A stretch of 64,000 nt of DNA. Source: Phascolomyces articulosus (Eukaryota; Mucoromycota; Mucoromycetes; Mucorales; Lichtheimiaceae). The notes below the pieces were generated by a model. It ran no database searches. It was not told the DNA's origin and saw nothing but the letters and a program-made list of their open reading frames with translations. Positions 52,601-63,642 of this stretch are shown here, in pieces (within the stretch, counting starts at the first letter, position 1; each line of letters begins with the position of its first letter). The translations under genes were made by a program, and so were the position numbers. The stretch spans positions 31,227-95,226 of the forward strand of contig JAIXMP010000071.1 in assembly GCA_025677815.1 (NCBI GenBank), in the 5' to 3' direction.

Positions 52601-53941
52601 CATTGCCACTAATCCTTTCTACTTAATAATATATGAATATTATACAGCAAAAACTCAATTTCCCTAAAAATCATATGCTTTGAAAGTATATAAGCGATAT
52701 TCAGAGTCATGGCATTATTTGTGGATATAGCACAAACCATTTAGAGAGACAGCACCAAACAGACGCAAAGAAACCAAGTTGCAAAACTAATTTTCATGTT
52801 GGAATGATATCTCAAGTAAGTGCTCCTGCTCCTTTATTATTAACGACTTTATAAAAAGATGAAACAAAACAATTGATATACCATTATATATAATATTTTA
52901 ATAAATAGGTTGTGAAATATATAGAGCGATGTGACTTATTCTAGGATCAATATTCAAAACCTCCTACTAACATCAATTGTAAATCTATAAACAATGAACA
53001 AATAACTTTTTTTTTCTCCCCTTAAGCAAAGATATATATATGTTAGTGAGCTTACCACAATTGACTCTACTTTGGTTGATGTTCAACAAATAGTTTCAGA
53101 CTATATTTCCAATATATTTGAATCAGACAACAATATTAATGCAACACAACAACAAAAGGTATAGAAATTATATAAGGGTCCATATTACCACTTTATATGT
53201 AATATATATCAATAATCGATGATATTAGTTCTACTCCTTAACCAAATATACAATTTAACTTTATATAGATAAAAGCATACCATAGCTTATATTTAAACAC
53301 ATATGATGAAGATGGTGATGTTACTATAGATATACTCAGATCGCATACCAACTTTCACAGTGTAGAATGAAACGACTTTATAATTCTCAATAATCATACT
53401 GTTGTTCAATTCTGTTTATTTTTTACTACTATGTGTAATGACTACGAAATTTCAGCATGTGTTGTTCGTCCTTATGTAGCCGTTGTTGAAGAACATAACA
53501 GTAGACTGGAAGCATTTATACGTCAAGAAGCTAACAACGAGAATTACAATGACAATGGGAATTATCAAAATGAAAACAATCTTTTAGTAATTGAAGCTTC
53601 ATCGATTGACTTTCCTATTCATTTTGTGCCTAATTTCTAATCAAAAGTTGGAAATTCCAGATGGTATAATGACTTTACCATATATCAAACGTTTCTGATC
53701 AATTATAACATTAGCCATTACAATTGGTTTAAAGGATGAGGAATACTACCCATGTTAACAGAAGCTTGAAGAATTAAATGGGGTGAAATCCTTAGCACCA
53801 ACAATAAAGAAGTTGAAGAAGAGAGTAAGCATGACGATAACAGCAGTAGTAGTAATGAAAGTATTAATAGTGATATAAATGAAGATGATAGTGATAGTAA
53901 TTCCTATGAATATAATGAAGGTGAAGAAGACTAGAATATAT
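49647..53941 (+). pseudogene. Plavaka-like transposase, right copy, decayed
   Basis: Mirror of 39428-43722. The first exon (49647-49844) is identical to the left copy. From about 50,086 on it carries a 1-base deletion (frameshift in GTACAATAACATACTG, where the left copy has AATGAAC), another 1-base deletion near 50,205, and many stops. In-frame stops appear where the left copy has CGA (for example GGATGAGGAATAC and GCTTGAAGAATT near 53.73-53.77 kb) or CAA/CAG. Most differences replace C with T or G with A. The acidic tail is still readable up to the stop at 53,932-53,934. Confidence 0.85.
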
Positions 53942-54451
53942 TTGAAAAAATAACTCTGAATAGTAGTATGGCTATATAAGATAGAATTGATGTTCCACTA
54001 GCTCAGAGGTTGAAGGGTCCACTAGAATTTTTTTTTTTTTTGCCTAATGTATTACCATTTTTTATGTAGCTGTTAAATAATTATTTGCTTTAAATAAAAT
54101 GATTATCTATCAATAAGTTAAGATAAAAAAGAAGGTATTGGATATCATATTATGAATTAGGACATAATACAACAAAAGTACAAAGGAATAATTTATGTAA
54201 GAGAACATGGAATCATTTCACCTTCATAACAAAGCATATAAATATTGTACCACATTCCCTTATAGTTCCATTTATGTGTTACAGCTAAAACTTTATTTAC
54301 AAATATTTGCCTATATAGGCCTATATTCTATAATACTGATTGTTATTATCTATATTCTTCTATAAATGACTATCTTTTATTGCTTATAACCTTTATTCAA
54401 AAATATTGCCATCATTAGGCTTTCTGATGTAGTAGGGGGTCTTAAAGTTAA

Positions 54452-54473
54452 ATATCTGAAAAATTTCAGATAT
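54452..54473. repeat. Short perfect inverted repeat
   Basis: ATATCTGAAA at 54452-54461, two-base loop, TTTCAGATAT at 54464-54473. Related AGATATCT-containing copies follow up to 54,550, so this looks like a cluster of subterminal repeats at the edge of a degraded element. Confidence 0.75.
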
Positions 54474-54852
54474 CCTTAGATTTTTAATATCTGTAGGGTA
54501 GGAACCTGATTGGTCAGAGCACAGATATCTTTAGATATTGAAAATCTACCTTCCTACCATCAATATTTTGAGATATTTGCAATTTTAGAAAATAAAAAAA
54601 AACATTTTCCATATGTAGATCATAACTATTAGAAATAGATCCTTCAAAATGAAGTTTTTCAAAACAAAAAAAAATAATGTTACTTTATAAGAAAACAAAG
54701 GATTTTTTTAGAAGTGTGTTTACTACAAATGATAGTGTATATAACTAAAAACTGCAGATATAAAAGGTCGTAATTTATTCTTGCCATAAAACAACGCTTG
54801 TTAATAATATCCATTACAACATATATCCATTCAACCTTTTTTTAAAAACAAA

Positions 54853-55810
54853 ATGCCTAACAACTCTCGCACTATAACCCCAGCTCCATCTAATAATAAC
54901 GAACATTACTTTAGATGGACCCATACACTTACCCTCAAACTTATTGATATTCTAGGACAACACTACGAACGCAACCAAGAATACACATTACTTAAACTCT
55001 ATCAAGGTGGAAAAAAAGGTAGCATGAAGAAGGTAGAAGTTGCCAAGATAATCACAGATAAGTTTAATGATGATGATCCAAAGCCTACACATCAAAAAGT
55101 AATGACAAAGATCAAAGGTCTTGAGCAAGACTACTAAGCGGCCAACACTTTTTTAAACAGTACTGGTGAAGGTATCAACAATAATGAAGAAAAGCTTAAA
55201 ATCACATCTATTAAAGGTTAGTTTACATTATATATACAAATTAAGTTCATAAAAAAGAGAATACTACAATTATAGAAGTTATACTAATATTGATTTGTAT
55301 CTACATATTAAAATATATTATAAAGATAAAGTTCTGTCAAAGTGTGCATATTTCGAAGAGTTATACCCTCTCATTCATGATAAGCCAAAGGTAAATATCC
55401 CATTCCATATTGATTCTGAAGGTGACCTTGCTCAAGAGGCCGAATAAATCCTTGATGGTAATGGTGAAAATGATGAAGAAGAAAATGAAGAAAATAGAGT
55501 ACCAGAAGCTACAATTGCTTCAAGATTGCAGGCTGGTCTTGCTCGTCTCTATAGAGAGAGTAATGATTGTGATGATGGCAGTGAAGAAGAAGATGCTGGA
55601 GACAGCATCTTTGGTGATGAGCTTGGTAGTCAAAGCTCCTAAACGACCAATCCTCATAAACGTAGCACTCCTCCCTCCAACACCAGCAAGAGCAACAAGA
55701 GACAATATACCAAGAAGGGCCCATCCCTTGGTGAATCGATCTTATGTATAGGTGAGATGAGAATGGAGATGGAGGAGAGAAAAATGGATAACAATGTCAA
55801 AACCACATAG
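54853..55810 (+). pseudogene. SANT/Myb-like DNA-binding protein remnant
   Basis: Starts MPNNSRTITPAPSNNNEHYF, then a helical segment RWTHTLTLKLIDILGQHYER and VEVAKIITDKFNDDDPKPTH-QKVMTKIKGLEQDY, typical of the trihelix/Myb-like domains of fungal transposon-associated proteins. TAA stops interrupt it at 55135-55137, after LAQEAE (near 55,446) and after LGSQSS (near 55,640). In each case the frame continues with sensible sequence. An intron-like gap lies at about 55,219-55,327. The C-terminal part is acidic then basic (GDSIFGDELGSQSS, NTSKSNKRQYTKKGP). Probably one protein of a decayed DNA transposon. Confidence 0.6.
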
Positions 55811-57316
55811 TAAAATCATTTTTTGAGTTGTTTTTCATAATCTATGGTATAAGTAATGTATATATATATGTTTACTTAATTTGTTACTGTTATTTTACCA
55901 GGACGATGTTAAAATGGTGAGAGAAATTATGTTTTTCATTTTATTCTGACCTAGGAGTATATTGGCAAAAATTTACTACTAAAATCACTCTTAATAAAAT
56001 TCAGCTACCATCCTCTACAATTTTTTTAACTCCAGCTTAGGGAAAAAAACTGGGGTAAAATAAGGGAGTGCTTATTTCTATTATATCATAACTGTAGCTA
56101 TATTCTTTTATATTATTATACCTATTCTTTATATTATATTATCATAATCTATAGTTTACTATCATTAGTACTAGTCATATTATTATCTCCAATATTATTA
56201 GAATAGTCACATTATTAATATAATTATCATATGTAGTAGTTTTAGAAAAGATATAAATACTAGATCATTTTATTAAAAAATAAAGATCATCTTCTATTTA
56301 TCTTATTATCTTATATATATCTTTATAGTTCTATTCCTTCATAATTATTTCTATATAATTACTTACCTATGTGGTTATCTATCTGTGTAGTTATTCTCTC
56401 TTCATAGTTCTCTCTATATAGTTTTCTCTTTGTAGTTTCTATTAATAAAAAATATAATACAAACCTTATAAAATATATATATTTTTTACTAAAAAAAATT
56501 ATAAACTATAAATTGAACTATTAACCTACTAAACTAAAATCTAATGCTCTACTAACTAACCTATTAAAACAGATTTATTTAACCTTAACTTACTATTTAT
56601 AAAATTTACTTAATGAAATTCTTTCTATAGTTTTTTTTAATTTTTTATTAGTAAAATGTACTAAATTTTAATTTCTATATATTTTATAATATATAGTAAT
56701 TATATATAAATTATTAAATATTTAATAAAATAGTATTAGTTTTTATAAAAAATCAATAATTTTAAATTTTCTCCTATTTCTCCTTAGTTAACTGAGTTTG
56801 AAATTGCACCCATTAAATTCTACACATCTTATTGGCCTATATATATTATAACCTGGTTTCTATAAAAGGAAATCGCGTGTTTATATAAGGAAAACTGGTA
56901 TAGTAGCTATTTTAGGAATAATCTAATTTAATATATTTCATATAAGGGTATATTAAAGGCTATATCTAATGCTATAATTATCAGATATAAAAACAAATAG
57001 TATATTCAGAATTCGGAGAATATGAGCTTTCAAATGGTATATATTTTATATAAAAAAATAAGAAAATTTTATATTTTTAAATTATATATAACTTTGGATA
57101 CAATTCTCTTATTGAAAATTAGAGTACATATTTTAATATAGAAAACTCTTAGCTTTCTAATAATATAATTTTAATTGCATAAAAATGAAAATTGATTGCT
57201 CTACTATAAAAAAAACCTTATATGCATATTTTAGGAATTAACTAACTATAATACTACTATATTACTATTATAGCTAAATACATTAAGAAATAAAGAAAAA
57301 GAGAGGATACTTTATA
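55811..57316. other. Extremely AT-rich DNA, no gene recognised
   Basis: Dominated by TA steps with few Cs or Gs. No intact reading frame or clear terminal repeats. Near 56,380-56,440 there is a loose repetition of TAGTT-TCTCTCTATATAG-like units. Confidence 0.5.
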
Positions 57317-57497
57317 CAGTATTTCCACTTTCAATTAGACATTTTTTTGAAATTATTGGTCTGAATTTTAAAAATTTTTGGTCACTGTTTAGTACCTCAA
57401 TTGGTCATTTGTTTAAAAACTAATTAGTCACTTTCTGAAAATCCATTTGGTTACTTTTTATAAAATAATATAGTTACTTTATTTTTTATAAGTAAAT

Positions 57498-58719
57498 CTA
57501 TATAGGAATCTTGTTTCTATAATTTTCAAACATATTCACTAAATGCTGAATTATATTTTGAAGGTGAGCAATAGGTACTTCTTTACTAGCTTCAATAATT
57601 CTTGAAGTGAGTATTTCTACATCACTAAGCTTACTGTACTTAACCTTTGCTTTTGTAATGGCCCAGAATTGTTCAATAAGATTTAACTCAGGTGAGTATG
57701 GAGGAAGATACACTGGTTTATAACCTCATTTTATGATTATAGGGTCAATCATTTCAGGGATATAGATAGGTGCATTATCTATAATGATAAAATACCCTTT
57801 CATTTCTGGAAATTCATCTATAATATCTATGGTATCACTAATGAACTGAAGATAGTGTTCACCTATAGTACCCTTAGGAATAGATAACCTTTCTTTAGGC
57901 ACCTTTCTTTTTTTAGCTCCTACAACTTTTCTTCTCTTTACATTCCCAGTTTCTCTCAAGCTTATATTTACAATACCCATAGCTAAGATTACACCTAAAA
58001 TACTATATGAAGTAGCTTTCATAGAAAGAGTAGTTTCAATAGCTTGTTTACTATATGGTGCCCAACTATAACTACAATGCATATTGATACTAAATCTGGA
58101 CTCATCTACAAAAATGCAGTTGCCAAGATAGTTGATACTATTTGTAATCTATATAGTAACCCAGTCTACTTATTCTTTGAGAGTTTCCTCTTTATTTCTA
58201 CTAATAGGGTGTCAGCTTATAATTTTGATGCTAAGGTTACATTCTTCCTTTATAAATTTGGCAACCCTTGTTTTTTTTATTTGCAAGTTGCCAAAGCTTG
58301 TAGTCAAACTTTCTACTACATCCTGAATTGTTACTGTTGGATCTTTATAAAAAGAAATAGACAAGGTGAGCCTTATAGGTATTATTCAGTTGGCTAGCTA
58401 GTCTTCTGGGCATCTTATTTGTTATTTTTTTTCAGAATTTTTCCTTCAGGATCTTCAGCTTATGCTTTTTTCCACTTACAAGCAGTATAGTAATTAATAT
58501 TGGCTGCAATGGCTGCTTGTTTTGGTTTTATTAACTTGTCCTTCAAAAAATAGAAATAATATCTATAGTCTTCATTTGAATAGATGGTATACTCCTATGA
58601 TCTCTCTTTCTTTGCTGGTACCACCTCTTCCATTTCAATATCTTCAGAAGTTGCTGTCTTGATTTGAACATATTGCTTTTTGATATACTTTTTAAGATCT
58701 ATCAATCTTTTTAAACAAA
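57498..58719 (-). pseudogene. Tc1/mariner (DDE_3) transposase, main part, broken
   Basis: Reads IDLKKYIKKQYVQIKTATSE, YYFYFLKDKLIKPKQAAIAA, KDPTVTIQDVVESLTTSFGN, then the catalytic core: first Asp in CIFVDESRFSIN, second Asp in GYFIIIDNAPIY, third acidic residue in YLPPYSPELNLIEQFWAITK. It is interrupted by a TGA between IIIK and GYKPVYLPP (57,726), a TAA at KWKKA/AEDPEG, another stop at 58,600 and frameshifts around 58,330-58,430. The start lies beyond the nested insertion: minus reading of 60,706-60,600 gives FFKDGASNLFNEQGQEAPSY, a plausible N-terminus. Confidence 0.8.
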
Positions 58720-60608
58720 GATGAATAATCAATAATTTATATTTAATGTTTCTTATATAATTTAGTTTATTATTTTATAATTTAAATATTTCTTATTTTA
58801 ATCTCTTAATTTATCAAGTATATAATATATTCTTTTCATTAAAATAATCAATAATTACTTCTTTTTATTTAAAATCACTTTCATTAACCCAACTATTATC
58901 ACCATCTTGGTAGCCTTTCCATTTGACATAAAATACATATCTTTTATTTTCTATCTTATGATTTACTATTTTTTCAACCTCAAATATATTTTCATCTTTA
59001 TTTACGTTTCTATATTCATATATATTTAAATCTTTATTTTTATTCTTTGACCTTTTTTTTCTTTTTTTAGATATATTATGATATTGAGGAAAATCAATAT
59101 CTGTATCATTATTATTATTATCATTGGTACTATTTGTTTCATCTTCATCAACTAACATATCAACATTTAGTTCTTCATCTTCATCATTTATGTCTAAATT
59201 TAGTAATTCCATTTGAATTTTATTTAAATCTTTTATTTTTTCCATTTGTTCCATTTAGTTTATATATACTATGTCTATTAATCTCATGTTATTTGGAAAA
59301 TCAAAATTGTTATTTATCCAAATTTTATGCTATTCTTGTTCTATTATATTAAATTTATTAACAAAATTCTGAATATTTTTTAGTAAAAATACAACTTTCA
59401 ATTGTAAATTAATATATTTTATATCATCTGTTTTTAATATAGAATTATTATTTGAGAATCTTTTAAATTTATTATATAAATCTTTAAACTGATTTTCTAC
59501 TATACTCCTGAAACTACCGAATACCCTATTATAATGTTCTTCTTGTTTATTTAATAGTATACCTGTTTCTTTATGAATAGAATAGAAAAAGTTTTTATCA
59601 TTTAAATCAATGTTTTTATTTTTACAGAAAGATTCAAATTGTTTTATAAAAAGAGTATAACCCCCATCTAGTGCAACACAATCTTGTTTTTTTATAGTTT
59701 TATATAATTTCATGTTGAGGAACATACTGCCATCAGATAATATACCACATAATTGACTGTTTGAAACATTTATTATATTCTCATTTATGTCTGTTAATAT
59801 CTGAGTCCTTATTCTACTAGTTATTAATTTATAAGACCACTTTTTCTGGTATGCAATATTAGGTTTATCATATTCTATAGCTGTATCATGCCCATCTAAC
59901 ACTAAAGTAATATGTTTAAAATTTTTAGGATTTTTGATTTGAGCTGATAATAATCTTATTTTAATATTACTGAACATATTTAATAAACAATAATCAACAT
60001 ATTTATTCATATTTTCATAATTTTTAATCTAGAATTCTTTATATATATTATAAAAACTAGATGATAGAATATATTTTTTAATATTTTTTGATGTAAATCC
60101 ATTTACTAATTGGTATAATAATAACAATGCTTTTTCTACTTCTAAATAAGGCCCTGGATATTCTTTATATGTGTATAAAACAGTAATAAAAAAGAATATT
60201 GGAATAAAACCTAATTTGTTTAACAATTCATCTTTGATTTCTCTTATATTTTTAACATTTTTTAATTCTGTTCTGTGTTTAAATTTATTTTCAGTTTTTT
60301 TCCAATCTTGACCTAAAAATACCCATTTCTCAATTACTAATTTATTTATTTCATTTTTTAGTCTTTTCCTATATTTGATTATATTGTCATCATTTTCATT
60401 AGCATATTCCTCCATAATTTCAACATCTGATTCCATATTTGTAGCATATATTTGATGATGTCCTTTTTAATTAATGTAAAAATTCAATTTTTAACTTAAA
60501 ATATATCATAGCAATAAATAAAAAAAAACTTTAATAATATTTTTAATCTATAAAATAATTTTTAAATACTATATAATTGTTATAAATATAATATCCTATT
60601 TATTCATC
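58720..60608 (-). mobile_element. Nested chromodomain-DDE element (about 1.9 kb)
   Basis: Candidate boundaries are the 9-bp inverted repeats GATGAATAA (58720-58728) and TTATTCATC (60600-60608), flanked by AAA on both sides, a possible 3-bp duplication as in PIF/Harbinger elements. It lies exactly where the Tc1 reading frame is split. The ends are short and AT-rich, so the limits are provisional. Confidence 0.5.
58865..60436 (-). pseudogene. DDE transposase with C-terminal chromodomain, three stop codons
   Basis: One continuous reading frame of about 520 codons with only three stops: TAG at 60029-60031, TAG at 59330-59332 and TAA at 59255-59257. N-terminal part: NKLVIEKWVFLGQDWKKTEN. DDE-like core: KHITLVLDGHDTAIEYDKPN, SNSQLCGILSDGSMFLNMKL, DCVALDGGYTLFIKQFESFC and YNRVFGSFRSIVENQFKDLY, a form common in Mucoromycota and Glomeromycotina transposons related to Harbinger-type DDE_4. 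Then a charged linker, and a chromodomain at the end (FEVEKIVNHKIENKRYVFYV, KWKGYQDGDNSWVNESDF), which in other elements targets methylated histone H3. All three stops are consistent with CAR to TAR changes. Confidence 0.75.
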
Positions 60609-60895
60609 AAAACAACTTCTCTTCAACATAAGAAGGTGCTTCTTGACCCTGTTCATTAAAAAGATTACTAGCACCATCTTTGAAAAACATAAACATGCTC
60701 ATTTTAATCATTATTTGAGAATTATATAAAAGAAATAACTAAATGAATTTTATAAAAAGTGACTAAATGGATTTTCAGAAAGTGACCAATTAGTTTTCAA
60801 ACAAATGACCAATTGAGGTACCAAACAGTGACCAAAATTTTTAAAATTCAGACCAATAATTTCAAAAAAATGTCTAATTGATGGTGGAAATACTG

Positions 60896-61994
60896 TATTA
60901 AAGTAATAAAGTTTGTTATATACTGTTACTGAAGTGGCTGCTTTCTAGGTCATATGATGTGGTTGAACAATTAAGCATAATGGAGCTCAAAAAAAGTAAA
61001 CTATATAGAGGAGACTGCATAAACTGTTTGCCTGTCGGAAGAACTATTTATCTATCCGTCAAACATTTAATACTACGCTTTTTTTCAAAAAGTCAAAAAA
61101 TATATAAAAATTCAGTGAATTCTAAAAAGTATTGCGAAAATTTCCACTGAAATAATAAAAAACAAAAGAATAAAGACAAAATTGTTTAAAATACGTAAAA
61201 TAGGCAAGAAAATGATTAAAAACTGAAAAATCAGTTTTGAATTGTTTTTATATTAATAAAAACAATACAAAAATCACACTCAAAATATAAATTGCAAAAA
61301 TGTGATTAAAAATACTTAAAATTCACGCTGCAATATCAAAAATCATAAAAATCGAAAAATTACAATTTTTATATATGACCCCTCGAAAATTCTAAAAATG
61401 CAATGAATCAAAGTTAACATTATATTAGAGTTTAATATCCGAAAAATTATAAATTTTCCGGAGAGCTCAATTCAGATGTATTGCCCATCGATTTGCCTAG
61501 CGTGTTTACGTAATTTTAAAACGGAAGTAATCGCATCACATCTCTTTCGAAACTATATAAATCTAATTACCCACTTTATTTTTCTTAATCTGTCTACAAT
61601 CTTCAAGTTTCATTATTCACAAATAATTATTTACATAGTACACTTTCTAAATATCACAATATTACGTAATTACACTGTAGCCACTCTCTAGCCTGCTTAC
61701 GTTTTTTCCAACTTCACATATAATTTCTTTTCATCACATTTATAAGCTTTTTGCCTTTTTACCTTTTCCTTTTATTATATTTATTCTATAATACTTATTA
61801 GTTTCTCTTATTAACTCTATTATTTTTTTATATATTTTATTAAACCCTTACCTTAGTTATCTATATACTTTATTTACTAATTGCCTTCTCTTCTACTTTA
61901 TCCCTAATCTAATCATTATTTTATTTATACCTTAATATAATATTTCATATAAAATAAGAATATTAAATAGTCTTAATAAAATAATTAATATATA
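60896..61994. other. AT-rich DNA between two Tc1 elements
   Basis: No gene recognised. Short open frames only, no motif. Slightly higher GC patches at 60,940-61,060 and 61,440-61,540 may be remnants of older sequence. Confidence 0.45.
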
Positions 61995-63642
61995 CTAGGT
62001 CAAAAAAGTCTAATGATTAGTACTTTAGTACTTTTTCATTATTACATATGCTATAGTAATCTGTTTCCTTTCATATTTAAATATATATTACTTTAATATG
62101 TTTTCTTACTATATATAGTATTATAAGATGATTGGTTGAAATATGGCAGAGTTATTAATATAATAAATTAAAGAGGCATTAGAATACCTTTTTGACCATA
62201 ACTATATAGCTGAACATTTAAGCTACAAAATAAACTTTTTTAATACTAGATCAAAGTTTTTATTATTATTTACACTCTTTCTTTACTTTTCTTTACTTTT
62301 CTGGAAAGTTTTATTATTTTTATATACTTTTTTATAATATGATGTTATTAAAACATTATATAAAGATCAAAATGAAACCACTTAGTAAAGCTAAGCAAGA
62401 GCAAGTTATTAAATACCTTCAAGAGGGATATTCTACATATATTGCTGCTCATTTAGTATCTATTGGTTAAGGTTCAGTAGTAAGGATCAGAAAATATCTA
62501 CTAATTCTTTTAAAAATTGTAAAAAATAGCCACCCCTCTAAGTTGAAACACTATTTAAAGAAGCTTTTAGTTTGAAAATTCAAGTCTTCAGGTATTACCA
62601 ATACTACCTAAGGCTCTAAATACTTAATGCAATATCATGGGGTTGCTGTGAGTCCTAAAACAGTCTGTAATACCCTAAGACAAGGTGGTCTTAAAGTATA
62701 TAAAAAGTTAAAGAAGCTATTAATTAGTAGTATAATTAGAAAAAAAGACTAGCCTAGGTAAAGAAGCATAAGGATTAGACAATTGAAGACTAGAAAAAGG
62801 TTATATAGTCTGATAAAACAAGAGTTAATTGATTTAGTTCTGATAGTATACTATATGTATAGTATGATCTAAAAGCAAAGATTATAAGAAATTATATAAG
62901 ATAAATAAGTAAAAATGATAGAGGTTACCTAATAGTTTGGAGCTGCTTCTCTTTGTATAGTATTAGCTATATATGTGATATTGGTGATAAAAATATAAAA
63001 AAGGAGGATTATCTTAATATTTTATAAACTGATTTAATAAACTCCTTAAACTACTATAATATGAATATAACTGAAACTACCTTTATACAAGACAATGACC
63101 TAAAACATAAGTCAAAAATTATAATGGATTAGCTAAACAACTAAGAATTTAAGAATATAGAGTAGCTACTATAGTCACCAGACCTTAATCCAATTGAAAA
63201 CCTTTAGGATAAACTTAAAAAAATAGTGCATACAAACTATATAACTCATGCTTCTAATAAAGATGAACTCTTTGATAGAATAGGAGAATATTGGTATAGC
63301 ATTTCAAATAAAGTATATCAAAAATATATTAAATCCATGCCTAGAAGAGTTGAAGCTATTATAAAAACTAATAGGTTATAGACTAACTATTAGATTTCTT
63401 AATAATATATATATAATAAAGTATTTTAACTACTACCTCAAAAAAGTGTTTTAATGCTTCTTCAATTTATTAAGTTAATAACTCCACTATATTTTAACTA
63501 ATCATCTTATAATACTATATATAGTAAGAAAATATATTAAAGTAATATATATTTAAATATAAAAGGAAACAGATTACTATAGCATATATAATAATAAAAA
63601 AAGTACTAAAGTATCAATTATTAGAATACTTTTTTGACCTAG
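61995..63642 (+). mobile_element. Tc1/mariner element, 1.65 kb, inactivated
   Basis: Flanked by TA (61993-61994, 63643-63644), ends CTAGGTCAAAAAAGT in inverted orientation. The inverted repeats extend about 170-180 bp (61995-62170 and roughly 63465-63642) with few mismatches. The size and target fit a complete Tc1-like element with a decayed transposase gene. Confidence 0.87.
62372..63393 (+). pseudogene. Tc1-like transposase riddled with TAG/TAA stops
   Basis: About 340 codons, normal Tc1 length. Recognisable parts: KPLSKAKQEQVIKYLQEGYS (helix-turn-helix start), KYLMQYHGVAVSPKTVCNTL, an SDKTRVN stretch preceded by TAG (W of the usual WSDE/WSDK motif), FIQDNDLKHKSKI (second Asp), and SPDLNPIENL-TAG-DKLKK (third acidic residue, W lost). 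About fifteen stops, nearly all at codons that are Trp or Gln in the family (TGG to TAG, CAA/CAG to TAA/TAG). I saw no large deletion. Confidence 0.85.

Larger units (their letters stand above)
38931..54429. repeat. 15.5-kb palindrome: two inverted copies of a Plavaka-like transposon
   Basis: Left arm 38931-46438, right arm 46934-54429, spacer of about 495 bp. The symmetry coordinate sum is 93,369 near the centre, for example 44604/48765 and 43722/49647. The inner part of each arm (43.28-46.44 kb and 46.93-50.09 kb) appears identical, including every predicted peptide. The outer parts (38.9-43.28 and 50.09-54.4 kb) are alignable throughout but differ at many positions plus small indels. Outermost similarity fades at CATC (38931 and 54426-54429). 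Each arm contains a transposase gene reading outward and a companion gene reading inward. Confidence 0.93.
57317..60895 (-). mobile_element. Tc1/mariner element with long inverted repeats, carrying a nested element
   Basis: Flanked by TA on both sides (57315-57316 and 60896-60897), with ends starting CAGTATTTCCAC. The inverted repeats are about 165-180 bp (57317-57485 and 60725-60895) and are built from repeated TTGGTCA and AGTCACTTT motifs. The transposase gene reads minus and is divided: its beginning at about 60,700-60,600 and the rest at 58,720-57,498, with a second element inserted between. Confidence 0.85.

Noticed and set aside
55410..55751. Lys/Met-rich plus-strand frame
   Set aside because: Shifted reading of the SANT/Myb-like pseudogene, whose true frame has more sensible composition.
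58044..58397. Plus-strand frames over the Tc1 transposase
   Set aside because: Antisense to the minus-strand catalytic core (CIFVDESRFSIN).
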